Of a stretch of DNA of 64,000 nt, positions 15,014-25,000 are shown in pieces (position 1 is the stretch's first letter; the number at the start of each line of letters is the position of its first letter). The stretch comes from Ferriphaselus amnicola. Its GTDB lineage: Bacteria > Pseudomonadota > Gammaproteobacteria > Burkholderiales > Gallionellaceae. A model generated the notes under the pieces. That model saw only the letters and a list, made by a program, of their open reading frames with translations. It was not told where the DNA came from and did no database searches. Location: the NCBI RefSeq assembly GCF_000974685.2, contig NZ_AP018738.1:186001-250000 (forward strand). Direction: 5' to 3'. A program made the position numbers and the translations under genes.

Positions 15014-15583
15014 ATGCTGCTAATGATCGACAACTATGATTCGTTCACCTACAACTTAGTGCAATATTTCGCTGAACTCGGCGCTGAGGTTGAGGTGTTT
15101 CGTAATGACGAGATCTCTGTCGAGCAGATCGAGAAGCTGAATCCGCAGCACTTGGTGGTATCTCCCGGCCCCTGCACGCCGAACGAGGCGGGCATTTCGG
15201 TGGCGGCGATCAAGCACTTTGCGGGCAAGATTCCGCTGCTTGGGGTCTGTCTCGGTCATCAAAGTATCGGTCAAGCATTCGGCGGGCGCATCATTCACGC
15301 CAAAACGTTGATGCACGGAAAAACGTCGCAAATCCATCATCACAATAATAGTGTCTTCACTGGGTTGCCCGATCCCTTCACTGCCACGCGCTACCACTCG
15401 TTGGTGATCGAGCGTGAGTCGATGCCTGATTGTTTGGAGATTACAGCTTGGACGGATGATGGCGAGATCATGGGTGTGCGCCACAAGACGCTGGCTGTGC
15501 ATGGCGTGCAATTTCACCCAGAGTCTATCCTTACCGAGCATGGGCATGACATGCTGAAGAATTTCTTGGAGGGTAAGCCATGA
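15014..15583 (+). CDS. trpG: Anthranilate synthase glutamine amidotransferase subunit
   Basis: 189-residue class I glutamine amidotransferase that supplies ammonia to TrpE (and often to PabA-type partners for folate). It begins [19 protein letters not shown], has the nucleophile Cys in [12 protein letters not shown], and the catalytic His-Glu in [14 protein letters not shown]. It overlaps trpD by 4 bases (ATGA). No trpE is upstream: the space instead holds the tRNA scar and terminator, so trpE must be elsewhere or has been separated by rearrangement. A dual role in tryptophan and p-aminobenzoate synthesis is possible. Confidence 0.95.
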   Translation: MLLMIDNYDSFTYNLVQYFAELGAEVEVFRNDEISVEQIEKLNPQHLVVSPGPCTPNEAGISVAAIKHFAGKIPLLGVCLGHQSIGQAFGGRIIHAKTLMHGKTSQIHHHNNSVFTGLPDPFTATRYHSLVIERESMPDCLEITAWTDDGEIMGVRHKTLAVHGVQFHPESILTEHGHDMLKNFLEGKP

Positions 15584-16599
15584 TCACCCCACAGCAAGCC
15601 TTAGCGCGCCTGATCGATCAACGCGAGATCTTTTACGACGAAATGCTGTCGTTGATGCGGCAGATCATGAGTGGTGAAGTCACTCAAGCACAGATTGCAG
15701 GCATTCTGGTTGGCTTGCGCGTGAAGAAAGAAACCATCGGCGAGATCTCTGGTGCGGCTTTTGTGATGCGCGAGTTTGCTACCAAGGTGCCGGTCACACA
15801 GCGCGACCATTTGGTAGATACCTGCGGCACAGGCGGCGATGCGGCGCACACGTTTAATATTTCGACAGCCAGCGCGTTCGTTGCTGCGGCTGCTGGAGCC
15901 CGAGTCGCCAAGCATGGCGGACGCTCTGTCTCATCCACCTGCGGTTCTGCTGACGTGTTGGAGTCGCTGGGCGTCAACATCAATCTGACACCAGAGCAGG
16001 TCGGACATTGTGTTGACAGTGTCGGCATTGGTTTTATGTTTGCCCCCAACTTTCATGGTGCGATGAAATACGCTGCGCCGGTGCGTCGCGAGTTAGGGGT
16101 GCGCACGCTGTTCAACGTGCTTGGGCCGTTGACCAATCCCGCTGGAGCTGAGAATCAGGTGATGGGCGTGTTCCATCCTGATCTGGTAGGTATTCAGGCG
16201 CGGGTGTTGCAGCGCTTGGGCAGTCGCCATGTGTTGGTGGTGAATGGTAGCGATGGCTTGGACGAGATCACTATTGGCGGTCCGACATTCGTCGCTGAAT
16301 TGAAGGATGGCGAAGTGACCGAATATACCGTCACTCCAGAGCAATTCGGTTTGCAGGCAACATCGCTAGATTCAATTCGCGTGTCGAATGCGGCAGAGGC
16401 AAAGGCCATGCTTCTTGGTGTGCTTGACAATCAAGCCGGGGCGGCGCGTGACATTGTATTGCTTAATGCCGGTGCGGCGATCTACGTGGCCGGACTGACA
16501 GCCAGCCTCGCCGAGGGTGTGCAACGTGCTGCCGCGACGTTATCGAGTGGCGCTGCAAAAGCTAAACTACACGCACTGGTTCAGTCTAGCCAGACTTGA
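15580..16599 (+). CDS. trpD: Anthranilate phosphoribosyltransferase
   Basis: 339 residues; transfers phosphoribosyl from PRPP to anthranilate in tryptophan synthesis. The glycine-rich PRPP motif is [17 protein letters not shown], and the anthranilate-binding region includes [18 protein letters not shown]. Length is standard for the family. It is coupled to trpG by a 4-base overlap. trpC, usually next in Betaproteobacteria, is absent; the following gene is yqgE with its own promoter. Confidence 0.96.
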   Translation: MITPQQALARLIDQREIFYDEMLSLMRQIMSGEVTQAQIAGILVGLRVKKETIGEISGAAFVMREFATKVPVTQRDHLVDTCGTGGDAAHTFNISTASAFVAAAAGARVAKHGGRSVSSTCGSADVLESLGVNINLTPEQVGHCVDSVGIGFMFAPNFHGAMKYAAPVRRELGVRTLFNVLGPLTNPAGAENQVMGVFHPDLVGIQARVLQRLGSRHVLVVNGSDGLDEITIGGPTFVAELKDGEVTEYTVTPEQFGLQATSLDSIRVSNAAEAKAMLLGVLDNQAGAARDIVLLNAGAAIYVAGLTASLAEGVQRAAATLSSGAAKAKLHALVQSSQT

Positions 16600-16693
16600 G
16601 GTGTGGCTTTCAGTTGTTGCCTGTTGGCCGCTGAGGATAGGCGGCAGCCGTTATGCTGGATGGCAATGGCTCCGCCACCTGTAATCAGTGAAA

Positions 16694-16722
16694 TTGTGCC
16701 GGGCGCTGCATCCGATTACAAT
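16694..16722 (+). promoter_or_regulatory. Sigma-70-type promoter directly in front of yqgE
   Basis: TTGTGC (16694-16699), exactly 17 bases, then TACAAT (16717-16722, 5 of 6). The yqgE ATG (16729) begins seven bases after the -10, where transcription would start, so the message may be leaderless. No ribosome-binding site is visible before the ATG. Confidence 0.65.
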
Positions 16723-16728
16723 GCAGCC

Positions 16729-17289
16729 ATGTCGAACTTCAATCTCAGTCACCACTTCCTGATCGCGATGCCTGCGATGCAGGATCCGTATTTCGCCAAG
16801 ACGCTCACCTACATTTGCGAGCACTCAGATCAGGGGGCGATGGGCATCGTCGTCAATCGGCCGATCAGCCTGACGGTCGGCGAGCTCTTCGAACAGATCA
16901 AGGTTCCATTGCAGGATGGGGATCGTGGGCGCGAGCTGGTACATTTTGGTGGGCCGGTGCAAACGGATCGTGGTTTCGTGCTGCATGAGCCCAAGGGGCG
17001 CTGGCAATCTACTCTGGCGATCAACGACAAGGTCGGCCTGACCACTTCCAAAGACATTTTGCAAGCCGTGGGCGAAGGCAATGGCCCCGAAAATCTGCTG
17101 ATCACGCTGGGCTATGCCGGTTGGGAGCAAGGGCAGTTGGAAAGCGAACTGGCCCAGAATGCTTGGCTGACAGTGGCCGCCGACGAGCACATCTTGTTCG
17201 ACATGCCTGCTGAGGAGCGTTACGCCGCTGCGATGGCCAAGCTGGGTGTGGATTACGCCACCCTGTCGGAAGAAGCCGGTCATGCCTGA
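16729..17289 (+). CDS. yqgE: YqgE/AlgH family protein
   Basis: 186 residues, UPF0301 family, of uncertain biochemical function. Family signatures are clear: [20 protein letters not shown] at the start, then [18 protein letters not shown] and the glycine-rich [16 protein letters not shown]. The open frame extends to 16603, but homologues begin at the [10 protein letters not shown] methionine, so 16729 is chosen. The gene overlaps ruvX by 8 bases, a pairing conserved across Proteobacteria, and is followed by pyrB. Confidence 0.93.
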   Translation: MSNFNLSHHFLIAMPAMQDPYFAKTLTYICEHSDQGAMGIVVNRPISLTVGELFEQIKVPLQDGDRGRELVHFGGPVQTDRGFVLHEPKGRWQSTLAINDKVGLTTSKDILQAVGEGNGPENLLITLGYAGWEQGQLESELAQNAWLTVAADEHILFDMPAEERYAAAMAKLGVDYATLSEEAGHA

Positions 17290-17740
17290 CGGCGTGTCCG
17301 CACCTGATTTTTCTGGAATCCTGCTGGCGTTCGACTTTGGCGAAAAGCGCATCGGTGTGGCCACCGGCAACACCCTACTGAATTCTGCCCAGCCACTCAC
17401 CACCATCAGCACCGAAAAGACTGACGAGCGTTTTGCTGCCATCGCCAAGCTGTTGGCAGAGTGGCAGCCGAGCGCCTTGGTGGTGGGTTTGCCCTGCCAT
17501 GAGGATGGCGCTCCGCACCAGATGACAGCCCTGTGTCGCCGCTTCGCCAACCGTTTGAAAGGCCGTTTCAAATTGCCTGTCATTCTGGTGGATGAGCGCT
17601 ATACTTCCGCCGCCGCGAGCGAGGCGCTGACTGCCCGTGGCATCCACGGCATCAAACAAAAACCGCTGCTCGACCAAGTGGCTGCGCAGCACATCTTGCA
17701 GGCGTATTTCGATGAACCAACGACAGGAATTCTGGCGTGA
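17282..17740 (+). CDS. ruvX: RuvX/YqgF family putative Holliday-junction resolvase
   Basis: 152 residues with an RNase H-like fold; implicated in pre-16S rRNA 5'-end processing and formerly called a Holliday-junction resolvase. Diagnostic motifs: [13 protein letters not shown], the [13 protein letters not shown] block, and [14 protein letters not shown] with the acidic catalytic residues. Starts at 17246 and 17282 are both open; 17282 fits the family and the coupling with yqgE. Its TGA overlaps the GTG start of pyrB by 4 bases. Confidence 0.93.
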   Translation: MPDGVSAPDFSGILLAFDFGEKRIGVATGNTLLNSAQPLTTISTEKTDERFAAIAKLLAEWQPSALVVGLPCHEDGAPHQMTALCRRFANRLKGRFKLPVILVDERYTSAAASEALTARGIHGIKQKPLLDQVAAQHILQAYFDEPTTGILA

Positions 17741-18693
17741 ATAATCCACAGTTAAACAAGCACGGCGAGCTACAGCATTTGCTGACCACCGAAGGTTTAC
17801 CCGCCCGTATCGTGCGCGACATCCTTGATCGCGCCGAAGGATTTCTCGGCACCGCTGACGAGCGCGAGATCCGCAAAGTGCCGCTGTTGCACGGCAAATC
17901 AGTGTTCAACATCTTCTTCGAGAACAGCACGCGCACCCGCACCACGTTCGAGATCGCCGCCAAAAAACTGTCCGCCGACGTGGTCAACCTCAACATCGGC
18001 TCGTCTTCCACCAGCAAGGGTGAAACGCTGCTGGATACCGTGGACAACCTGTGTGCGATGCACGCCGATATGTTCGTCGTCCGCCACTCCACCAGCGGCG
18101 CGGCGCACCTGATTGCGAAGCATGTCGCGCCCAGCATCCACGTCATCAACGCGGGCGATGGCCGCCATGCGCACCCGACGCAAGCGCTGCTCGACATGTT
18201 CACCATCCGCCACTACAAGAAAGAATTCCACAACCTGCGCGTGGCCATCGTCGGCGACGTGCTGCATTCCCGCGTGGCGCGCTCGCAGATCCACGCGCTG
18301 ACTACGCTGGGTGTGCCAGAAGTGCGCGTGATCGCGCCCAAGACGCTGCTACCGACAGCGGTGGAGAATCTGGGTGTGCAGGTCTATCACGACATGGAGC
18401 GCGGCTTGAAAGACGTGGATGTGGTGATGATGTTGCGCTTACAGAACGAGCGCATGCAGGGCGCGTTGCTGCCTTCGGCGCAGGAATACTTCAAATACTA
18501 CGGGTTGACGCAGGAACGGCTGGCCGTTGCCAAGTCTGACGCCATCGTGATGCACCCCGGCCCAATGAATCGTGGCGTGGAGATCGACTCCAGCGTGGCT
18601 GACGGCGCGCAGTCGGTCATTCTGCCGCAAGTGACGTTCGGCATCGCGGTGCGCATGGCGGTGATGAGTACGCTCGCGGGAGGCAAACAATGA
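17737..18693 (+). CDS. pyrB: Aspartate carbamoyltransferase catalytic subunit
   Basis: 318 residues, GTG start in a GTGA overlap with ruvX. Catalyses the committed step of pyrimidine synthesis, carbamoyl phosphate plus aspartate. The carbamoyl-phosphate loop [15 protein letters not shown], the SSTSKGET segment and the aspartate-binding [11 protein letters not shown] motif are present. No pyrI regulatory subunit follows; instead a zinc-less dihydroorotase-like gene overlaps its end, which is the Pseudomonas-type arrangement in which PyrB forms a dodecamer with inactive PyrC'. Confidence 0.96.
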   Translation: MNNPQLNKHGELQHLLTTEGLPARIVRDILDRAEGFLGTADEREIRKVPLLHGKSVFNIFFENSTRTRTTFEIAAKKLSADVVNLNIGSSSTSKGETLLDTVDNLCAMHADMFVVRHSTSGAAHLIAKHVAPSIHVINAGDGRHAHPTQALLDMFTIRHYKKEFHNLRVAIVGDVLHSRVARSQIHALTTLGVPEVRVIAPKTLLPTAVENLGVQVYHDMERGLKDVDVVMMLRLQNERMQGALLPSAQEYFKYYGLTQERLAVAKSDAIVMHPGPMNRGVEIDSSVADGAQSVILPQVTFGIAVRMAVMSTLAGGKQ

Positions 18694-19964
18694 ACATCCA
18701 TATCAAGAATGGTCGCTTGATCGACCCCAAGAACAAGCTCGATGCCAAGCAAGATGTGTTCATCGCTGACCGCCGCATCGTCGCCATCGGACTCGCGCCT
18801 GCCGGTTTCGTCGCTGAACAGGTGATCGATGCTGCCGGGCTGATCGTTATGCCGGGGTTGGTGGACATCGCAGCACGTTTGCGCGAGCCCGGCTACGAAT
18901 ACCGTGCCACGCTGGAATCCGAGATGAGCGCAGCCGTGGCGGGCGGCGTGACGTCGCTGTCTTGTCCGCCGGATACCGATCCGCCGCTGGATGAGCCTGG
19001 GCTGGTTGAGATGCTCAAGCACCGCGCCCGCTCGCTGAATCAATGTCGCGTGTTTCCGATTGGGGCGCTGACTTACGGTCTGAAAGGCGCTGAGCTGACC
19101 GAGATGATCGAGCTGACCGACGCGGGCTGCAAAGCCTTCAGTCAGGCGGATGCGCCGCTGACGGACACTCGCGTGCTGTTGCGCGCCATGCAGTACGCCG
19201 CCACGTTCGGCTACCGCGTCTGGCTGCGCCCGCAAGATAGCTTCCTTGCCAAGAATGGCGTGGCGCATGACGGTGTGGTGTCCACCCGCTTAGGGCTACC
19301 GCCGATCCCCGTGGTGGCGGAGACCATAGCCTTGTCCACCATTTTGCAACTCGCCCGCGAGACGGGGGTTGCACTGCACATCTGCCGCATCTCCAGCGCT
19401 GCTGGGGTCGAAATGGTGCGCGCCGCCAAGCGCGAAGGATTGAACGTGACGTGCGATGTGTCGATGAACCACGTCCATCTGACCGAAATGGACATCGGCT
19501 TCTTCGATGCCAACTGCCACCTCGTCCCGCCACTGCGCAGCCTGCGCGACAAAGCGGCGCTCCGTGCTGGTCTGGTCGATGGCACCATAGACTCGATCTG
19601 TTCCAATCACTCGCCAGTAGATGAAGATGCCAAGCAACTACCCTTCGCCGAGGCGGAAGCGGGCGCGACAGGTATCGAACTGTTATTGCCGCTGGCACTA
19701 AAATGGGCAGAACAGGAAAACGTGCCGCTGGTAGATGCCTTGGCACGGATCACCATCAACTCGGCGCAGTTGCTGGGCGTGAAGATGGGGCATCTGAGCA
19801 TCGGCGCTCACGCCGACCTATGCGTATTCGACCCTGCTGCTGCGTGGAAAGTCGAGCCAGCCGCGCTCAAGAGTCAAGGCAAGAACACCCCGTTCAACGG
19901 CTACGAGATGCAAGGTCGGGTGCGTTATACCTTGCTCGATGGGCAGCTCGTATTCCAACAGTAG
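18690..19964 (+). CDS. pyrX: Dihydroorotase-like protein lacking catalytic histidines (PyrX/PyrC' type)
   Basis: 424 residues with the amidohydrolase fold of class I dihydroorotase, but key residues are missing. The zinc motif DxHxHxREPG reads [10 protein letters not shown], so both His are replaced. The active-site TDHAPH reads SNHSPVDE, so the catalytic Asp is Asn. One His-rich segment survives ([12 protein letters not shown]). Such proteins are known to be structurally required for PyrB assembly in pseudomonads and are enzymatically inactive; a separate active pyrC is expected elsewhere. It overlaps pyrB by 4 bases and is followed by a terminator. The assignment as a non-catalytic partner is inference from residues and context. 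Confidence 0.9.
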   Translation: MNIHIKNGRLIDPKNKLDAKQDVFIADRRIVAIGLAPAGFVAEQVIDAAGLIVMPGLVDIAARLREPGYEYRATLESEMSAAVAGGVTSLSCPPDTDPPLDEPGLVEMLKHRARSLNQCRVFPIGALTYGLKGAELTEMIELTDAGCKAFSQADAPLTDTRVLLRAMQYAATFGYRVWLRPQDSFLAKNGVAHDGVVSTRLGLPPIPVVAETIALSTILQLARETGVALHICRISSAAGVEMVRAAKREGLNVTCDVSMNHVHLTEMDIGFFDANCHLVPPLRSLRDKAALRAGLVDGTIDSICSNHSPVDEDAKQLPFAEAEAGATGIELLLPLALKWAEQENVPLVDALARITINSAQLLGVKMGHLSIGAHADLCVFDPAAAWKVEPAALKSQGKNTPFNGYEMQGRVRYTLLDGQLVFQQ

Positions 19965-19984
19965 GGGCCTCACTCAACTTATCG

Positions 19985-20005
19985 AACCTGCTACGGCAGG
20001 TTTTT
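19985..20005 (+). terminator. Rho-independent terminator after pyrX
   Basis: AACCTGC (19985-19991), loop TACG, GCAGGTT (19996-20002), then further T. It ends the yqgE-ruvX-pyrB-pyrX unit and rules out the TTG at 20004 as the prlC start. Confidence 0.85.
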
Positions 20006-20027
20006 GACTTTCATCGGAACTCGCCAC

Positions 20028-22076
20028 ATGAACCCACTACTCGATTCCTCCGGTCTGCCGCGTTTTGCGGAGATCAAATCTGAACACGTCACGCCTGCCG
20101 TCGAGCAACTGCTGTCGGACAACCGCGCACTGATCGCGCGTCTGCTGGCAGATGAGTCTGCGCCCACTTGGGATAGCTTCATGCTGCCGCTGGAAGAAGC
20201 CAACGAGCGCATGTCGCGCGCTTGGGGGCCGGTCGGGCATTTGAACGCGGTGATGAATTCGCCCGAATTGCGCGAGGTGTACAACGCCAACCTGCCCAAG
20301 ATCACCCAGTATTACGCCGAGTTGGGGCAGAATCTGGCGCTGTTCAACAAGGTCAAGGCGCTACGCGCCAGTGCTGAGTTCGACACCCTCTCGGTAGCCC
20401 GCAAGAAGATCGTCGAGAACGAGCTGCGCGATTTCCGTCTGGGTGGTGCCGAACTGCCGGACGAGGTGAAGGCGCGCTTTCTCGCCATCCAAGAGGAGCA
20501 CTCCGCACTCAGCTCGCGCTATTCCGACAATCTGCTGGACGCGACCAATGCCTTCGAGCGCGTGGTCGAGGACGAAGCTGAATTGGCGGGGTTGCCGGAC
20601 GATGCCAAACAAGCCGCCCGCGAAGCGGCTGAAGCCGCAGGCAAGAACGGCTGGCTGTTCAGTCTGAAAGCACCGTCCTACTTGCCGCTGATGCAGTACG
20701 CCGACAATCGCGCCCTGCGCGAAGAGATGTATCGCGCGTACAGCACCCGCGCCGCCGAATTCGGCAAACAGGAGCTGGACAACACGCCGCTGATGGCGCA
20801 ATTGCTCAAGTTGCGCGCTGAAGAAGCGGCGCTGCTGGGCTTTAACAATGCCGCCGAGTTGTCGCTGGCGACCAAAATGGCTAACACGCCGCAGCAAGTG
20901 CTGGATTTCCTACGTGAACTGGCGCGTCGCGCCCGTCCTTTCGCCGAACAAGACTTAGCCGAGTTGCGCGAATTTGCACGCGCCGAGTTGGGGCTGGACG
21001 ATCCGCAGTCCTGGGACATCGCCTACATCAGCGAGAAGCTGCGCGAGCGCCGCTACGCCTTCTCCGAGCAAGAGGTGAAGCAATATTTCCCCGAGGACGC
21101 GGTGCTGGCGGGCATGTTCAGCGTCACTGAGACGCTGTTCGGCGTGAAGTTGCGTGCTTCGGTCGCTCCGGTGTGGCATGAAGACGCGCGTTTCTTCGAC
21201 ATACTGGATGCGAAAGGCAAGCTGATCGGCCAGTTCTACCTCGATCTGTACGCCCGCGCCAGCAAACGCGGCGGCGCGTGGATGGACGATGCCGTGACCC
21301 GTCGCCGACTGGCCTCGGGCGCAATTCAAACGCCAGTCGCTTATCTCAACTGCAACTTCTCCGCTCCGGTGGGCGGCAAGCCTGCCGTGTTCACCCACGA
21401 CGAGGTCATCACCCTGTTCCACGAGTTCGGCCACGGCCTGCACCATCTGCTGACCGAGATCGAAGACCTGCCGGTGTCCGGCATCAACGGTGTGGAATGG
21501 GACGCGGTCGAGCTGCCCAGCCAGTTCATGGAGAACTTCTGCTGGGAGTGGTCGGTGCTGCAAGGCATGACCCGTCATGTGGAGAGCGGCGCGACCCTGC
21601 CGCGCGAACTGTTCGACAAGATGCAGGCCGCGAAGAACTTCCAGAGCGGTCTAGCCACCTTGCGCCAGATCGAGTTTTCCTTGTTTGATATGCGCTTGCA
21701 CAGCGACTTCGATCCGAATTCGGGCAAATCCGTGTTGCAACTGCTGGACGAGGTTCGACTAGAGGTTGCCGTGCTGATCCCGCCTAGTTTCAATCGCTTC
21801 CCCAACAGCTTCTCGCATATCTTCGCGGGCGGCTATTCGGCGGGTTATTACAGCTACAAATGGGCCGAAGTGCTGTCTGCCGATGCCTATAGCCTGTTCG
21901 AGGAGACCGGTGTACTCAACGCCGATACCGGCGCACGTTTCCGCCGCGAAGTGCTGGCAGTAGGCGGTCATCGCCCAGCGATGGATTCCTTCGTCGCCTT
22001 CCGTGGCCGCGAACCTAAGATTGATGCGCTGCTGCGCCATAACGGGCTGGTGGACGAGGCGCTAGAGGCGCTCTGA
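20028..22076 (+). CDS. prlC: Oligopeptidase A (M3 metallopeptidase)
   Basis: 682 residues, the usual length. A cytoplasmic zinc peptidase that degrades oligopeptides, including cleaved signal peptides. The HEXXH zinc motif is in ITLFHEFGHGLHHLL, with the third ligand Glu in the downstream VEWDAVELPSQFMENFCWE block. The open frame reaches 20004, but that TTG lies inside the terminator; the ATG at 20028 begins MNPLLDSSGLPRF, which fits the family. hrpA follows almost immediately. Confidence 0.95.
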   Translation: MNPLLDSSGLPRFAEIKSEHVTPAVEQLLSDNRALIARLLADESAPTWDSFMLPLEEANERMSRAWGPVGHLNAVMNSPELREVYNANLPKITQYYAELGQNLALFNKVKALRASAEFDTLSVARKKIVENELRDFRLGGAELPDEVKARFLAIQEEHSALSSRYSDNLLDATNAFERVVEDEAELAGLPDDAKQAAREAAEAAGKNGWLFSLKAPSYLPLMQYADNRALREEMYRAYSTRAAEFGKQELDNTPLMAQLLKLRAEEAALLGFNNAAELSLATKMANTPQQVLDFLRELARRARPFAEQDLAELREFARAELGLDDPQSWDIAYISEKLRERRYAFSEQEVKQYFPEDAVLAGMFSVTETLFGVKLRASVAPVWHEDARFFDILDAKGKLIGQFYLDLYARASKRGGAWMDDAVTRRRLASGAIQTPVAYLNCNFSAPVGGKPAVFTHDEVITLFHEFGHGLHHLLTEIEDLPVSGINGVEWDAVELPSQFMENFCWEWSVLQGMTRHVESGATLPRELFDKMQAAKNFQSGLATLRQIEFSLFDMRLHSDFDPNSGKSVLQLLDEVRLEVAVLIPPSFNRFPNSFSHIFAGGYSAGYYSYKWAEVLSADAYSLFEETGVLNADTGARFRREVLAVGGHRPAMDSFVAFRGREPKIDALLRHNGLVDEALEAL

Positions 22077-22088
22077 TTGTCCGGTAGC

Positions 22089-25000
22089 ATGAAGCCTGTT
22101 GTGCTGTCCGCGATCGCTGAGCGCCGTTTGGCGCGGCTGAACCAGCTCACGCCGTTCGAGTTTCCCGCCGATCTGCCGGTGGTCGCGCGGCGAGAGGAGT
22201 TGGCACGTGCTATCGCCGAGAATCACGTAGTGATTGTCTGCGGCGAAACCGGCTCGGGCAAGACTACCCAGCTTCCCAAGATTTGCCTGAGCCTCGGGCG
22301 CGGTGTGAACGGTGTCATCGCCCACACCCAGCCGCGCCGAGTGGCGGCGCGCACCGTGGCCAATCGCATCGCCCACGAGCTGAAAAGCGAACTCGGCGGC
22401 GCGGTCGGCTACAAGGTGCGCTTTAACGATAAAGTCTCGCCCGACAGCTGCGTCAAGCTGATGACCGACGGCATCCTGCTGGCCGAAATCCACAGCGACC
22501 CTAAACTGCGTCAGTACGACACCATCATCCTCGACGAGGCCCACGAGCGCTCGCTCAACATCGACTTCCTGCTCGGCTACCTCAAACGTCTCCTGCCGCA
22601 GCGCCCCGACCTCAAGCTCATCATCACCTCGGCCACGCTGGATGCGGAGCGCTTCTCCAAGCACTTTGGTGGTGCGCCAGTGTTGCAGGTCTCCGGTCGC
22701 AGCTATCCCGTCGAAGTGCGTTACCGTCCCTTGCAGGACACTGCCGAAGGCGAGCCGGAAGATGTGCCGCAGGCGGTGTGCCGGGCGCTGGATGAGTTGA
22801 GTATCGGGGCAACTGGACTTCGGGGCGATGTATTGGTGTTTCTGCCAGGAGAGCGCGAGATACGCGAAACGGCGGAAGCCTTGCGCAAGCACCACCCCAA
22901 ACATGTGGAGATCCTGCCGCTGTTCTCGCGCCTGTCTGCCGCCGAGCAGGATAGGGTGTTCAAACCGACCAACCAGCGGCGCGTGGTGCTTGCCACCAAC
23001 GTGGCCGAGACCTCGCTCACCGTACCTAACATCGGCTATGTGATCGACTCCGGGCTGGCGCGCATCAACCGCTATAGCATCCGCCAAAAAGTGGAGCAGT
23101 TGCGCATCGAGAAGATCGCCCGCGCCGCCGCCAATCAGCGTGCCGGGCGCTGCGGACGAGTGATGAGCGGCATCTGCGTGCGGCTGTACGACGAGGCGGA
23201 CTTTGCCCAACGCGCCGAGTTCACCGATGCCGAGATATTCCGCGTCTCGCTGGCGACGGTGATCCTGCGCATGGCATCACTGAACCTCGGCGACATCGCC
23301 GAGTTTCCTTTCATCGAGCCGCCCGGCTCACGTTCCATTGCCGATGGCTATCAGCTCTTGCAGGAATTGGCAGCGATGGATGAACAGCGGGTGCTAACTT
23401 CCATCGGTCGCGAACTGTCCAAGCTACCGCTCGACCCCAAAGTGGCGCGGCTGTTGCTGGCTGGACGGCAGTACCAATGCTTGACCGAGATTCTCATCAT
23501 CGCCAGCGCCTTGTCGCTGCAAGACCCGCGTGACCGGCCACAGGAACGGCGCGAGGCCGCCGATGCCGCGCACCAGCGTTTCAACGACGAGCGCTCCGAC
23601 TTTCTCGGCTACCTAAAAATCTGGGCATGGTTCCAGCAGGCAGTGCAGCACAAGAAATCCAACCGCCAACTGGCCGACCAGTGTCGTGAGAGCTTTTTGT
23701 CGCCGCTGCGCCTGCGCGAATGGCACGACCTGCATCAGCAGCTGCACGCCCAAGTGCTGGAGATGGGGCTGCGCCTCAATGAGCAGCCCGCCAGCTATGA
23801 GCAGTTGCACAAGGCGCTGCTCACTGGCTTGCTGGGCAACATCGGGATGCGTAGTGTGGAAGGTATGGATTACCTCGGTGCGCGCGGCATCAAGTTCTTC
23901 ATTGCGCCCAATTCGGTGCTGGCCAAGAAAGGCGCAAAGTGGGTGATGGCGGCGGAACTGGTGGAGACGCACAAGCTCTATGCGCGCTGCGTGGCCCGCA
24001 TAGAGCCGCAGTGGCTGGAGGAAGTCGGTGCTCATGTGATCAAGCGTCACTACTTCGATCCGCACTGGGAGAAGAAAGCAGCGCAGGTGGCCGCTTGGGA
24101 GCGCAGCACCCTGTTCGGGCTGGTCATCAACCCCAAGAAGCGCGTACATTACGGGCCGATGGCGCCAGAGGAATCGCGCGAGGTGTTCATCCGTCAGGCG
24201 CTGGTCGAGGGCGAGTTCGAGACGCGCGCTCCGTTCTTCGCCCACAACCAGAAGCTGATCCGCGACATCGAGGCGCTGGAACACAAAGCGCGTCGCCCGG
24301 ATGTACTGGTGGACGACGAGCTGATCTTCGCCTTCTACGCTGCACGGATCCCGGCGGGCATCCACAACGGCGCGGCGTTCGAGCATTGGCGCAAGGAAGC
24401 GGAACGCGAGAACGCTAAGTTGCTGCACCTGAAAAAAGACGACCTGATGCGCCACGAGGCGGCAGGCATCACCACTGACCAGTTCCCGCCGCAGTTGGTG
24501 ATGAGTGGTGTCAGCTATGCGCTGAACTACCACTTCGCACCCGGCGACAAAGACGACGGCGTGACGCTGGCCGTGCCGCTGGCGTTCATCAATCAGGTGT
24601 CGGCGACGCAGTGCGAGTGGCTGGTGCCGGGGCTGCTGGCTGATAAAGTGACGCAACTGCTCAAGACCTTGCCGCAGAAACTGCGTCGCCATCTGGTACC
24701 TGTCCCCGAGTTCGCCGCCGCCTTCTGCCGCGAAGTGCCGCCGTCGGATACACCGTTGTTGCAGGCGCTTGCGCGTTACATCCGCCAGCAAAAGCAACTC
24801 GAAGCACCGCTGGATGCCTTCCGGCTGGAGCAGTTGCAAGCCCACTTGTTGATGAACTTCCGGGTGGTGGACGAGCACGGACGACAACTTGGCATGTCGC
24901 GCAACTTTGTTCAATTGCGCGGGGAACTGGCACCGAAAGTATCGCCTGCCTTGGCAAAGAGTGCGCATGAAAACTCTCCTCGCCTGCAGGCGGGAGAGGG

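Noticed and set aside
22062-23210. 382-codon minus-strand open frame
   Set aside because: Antisense to the helicase core of hrpA.
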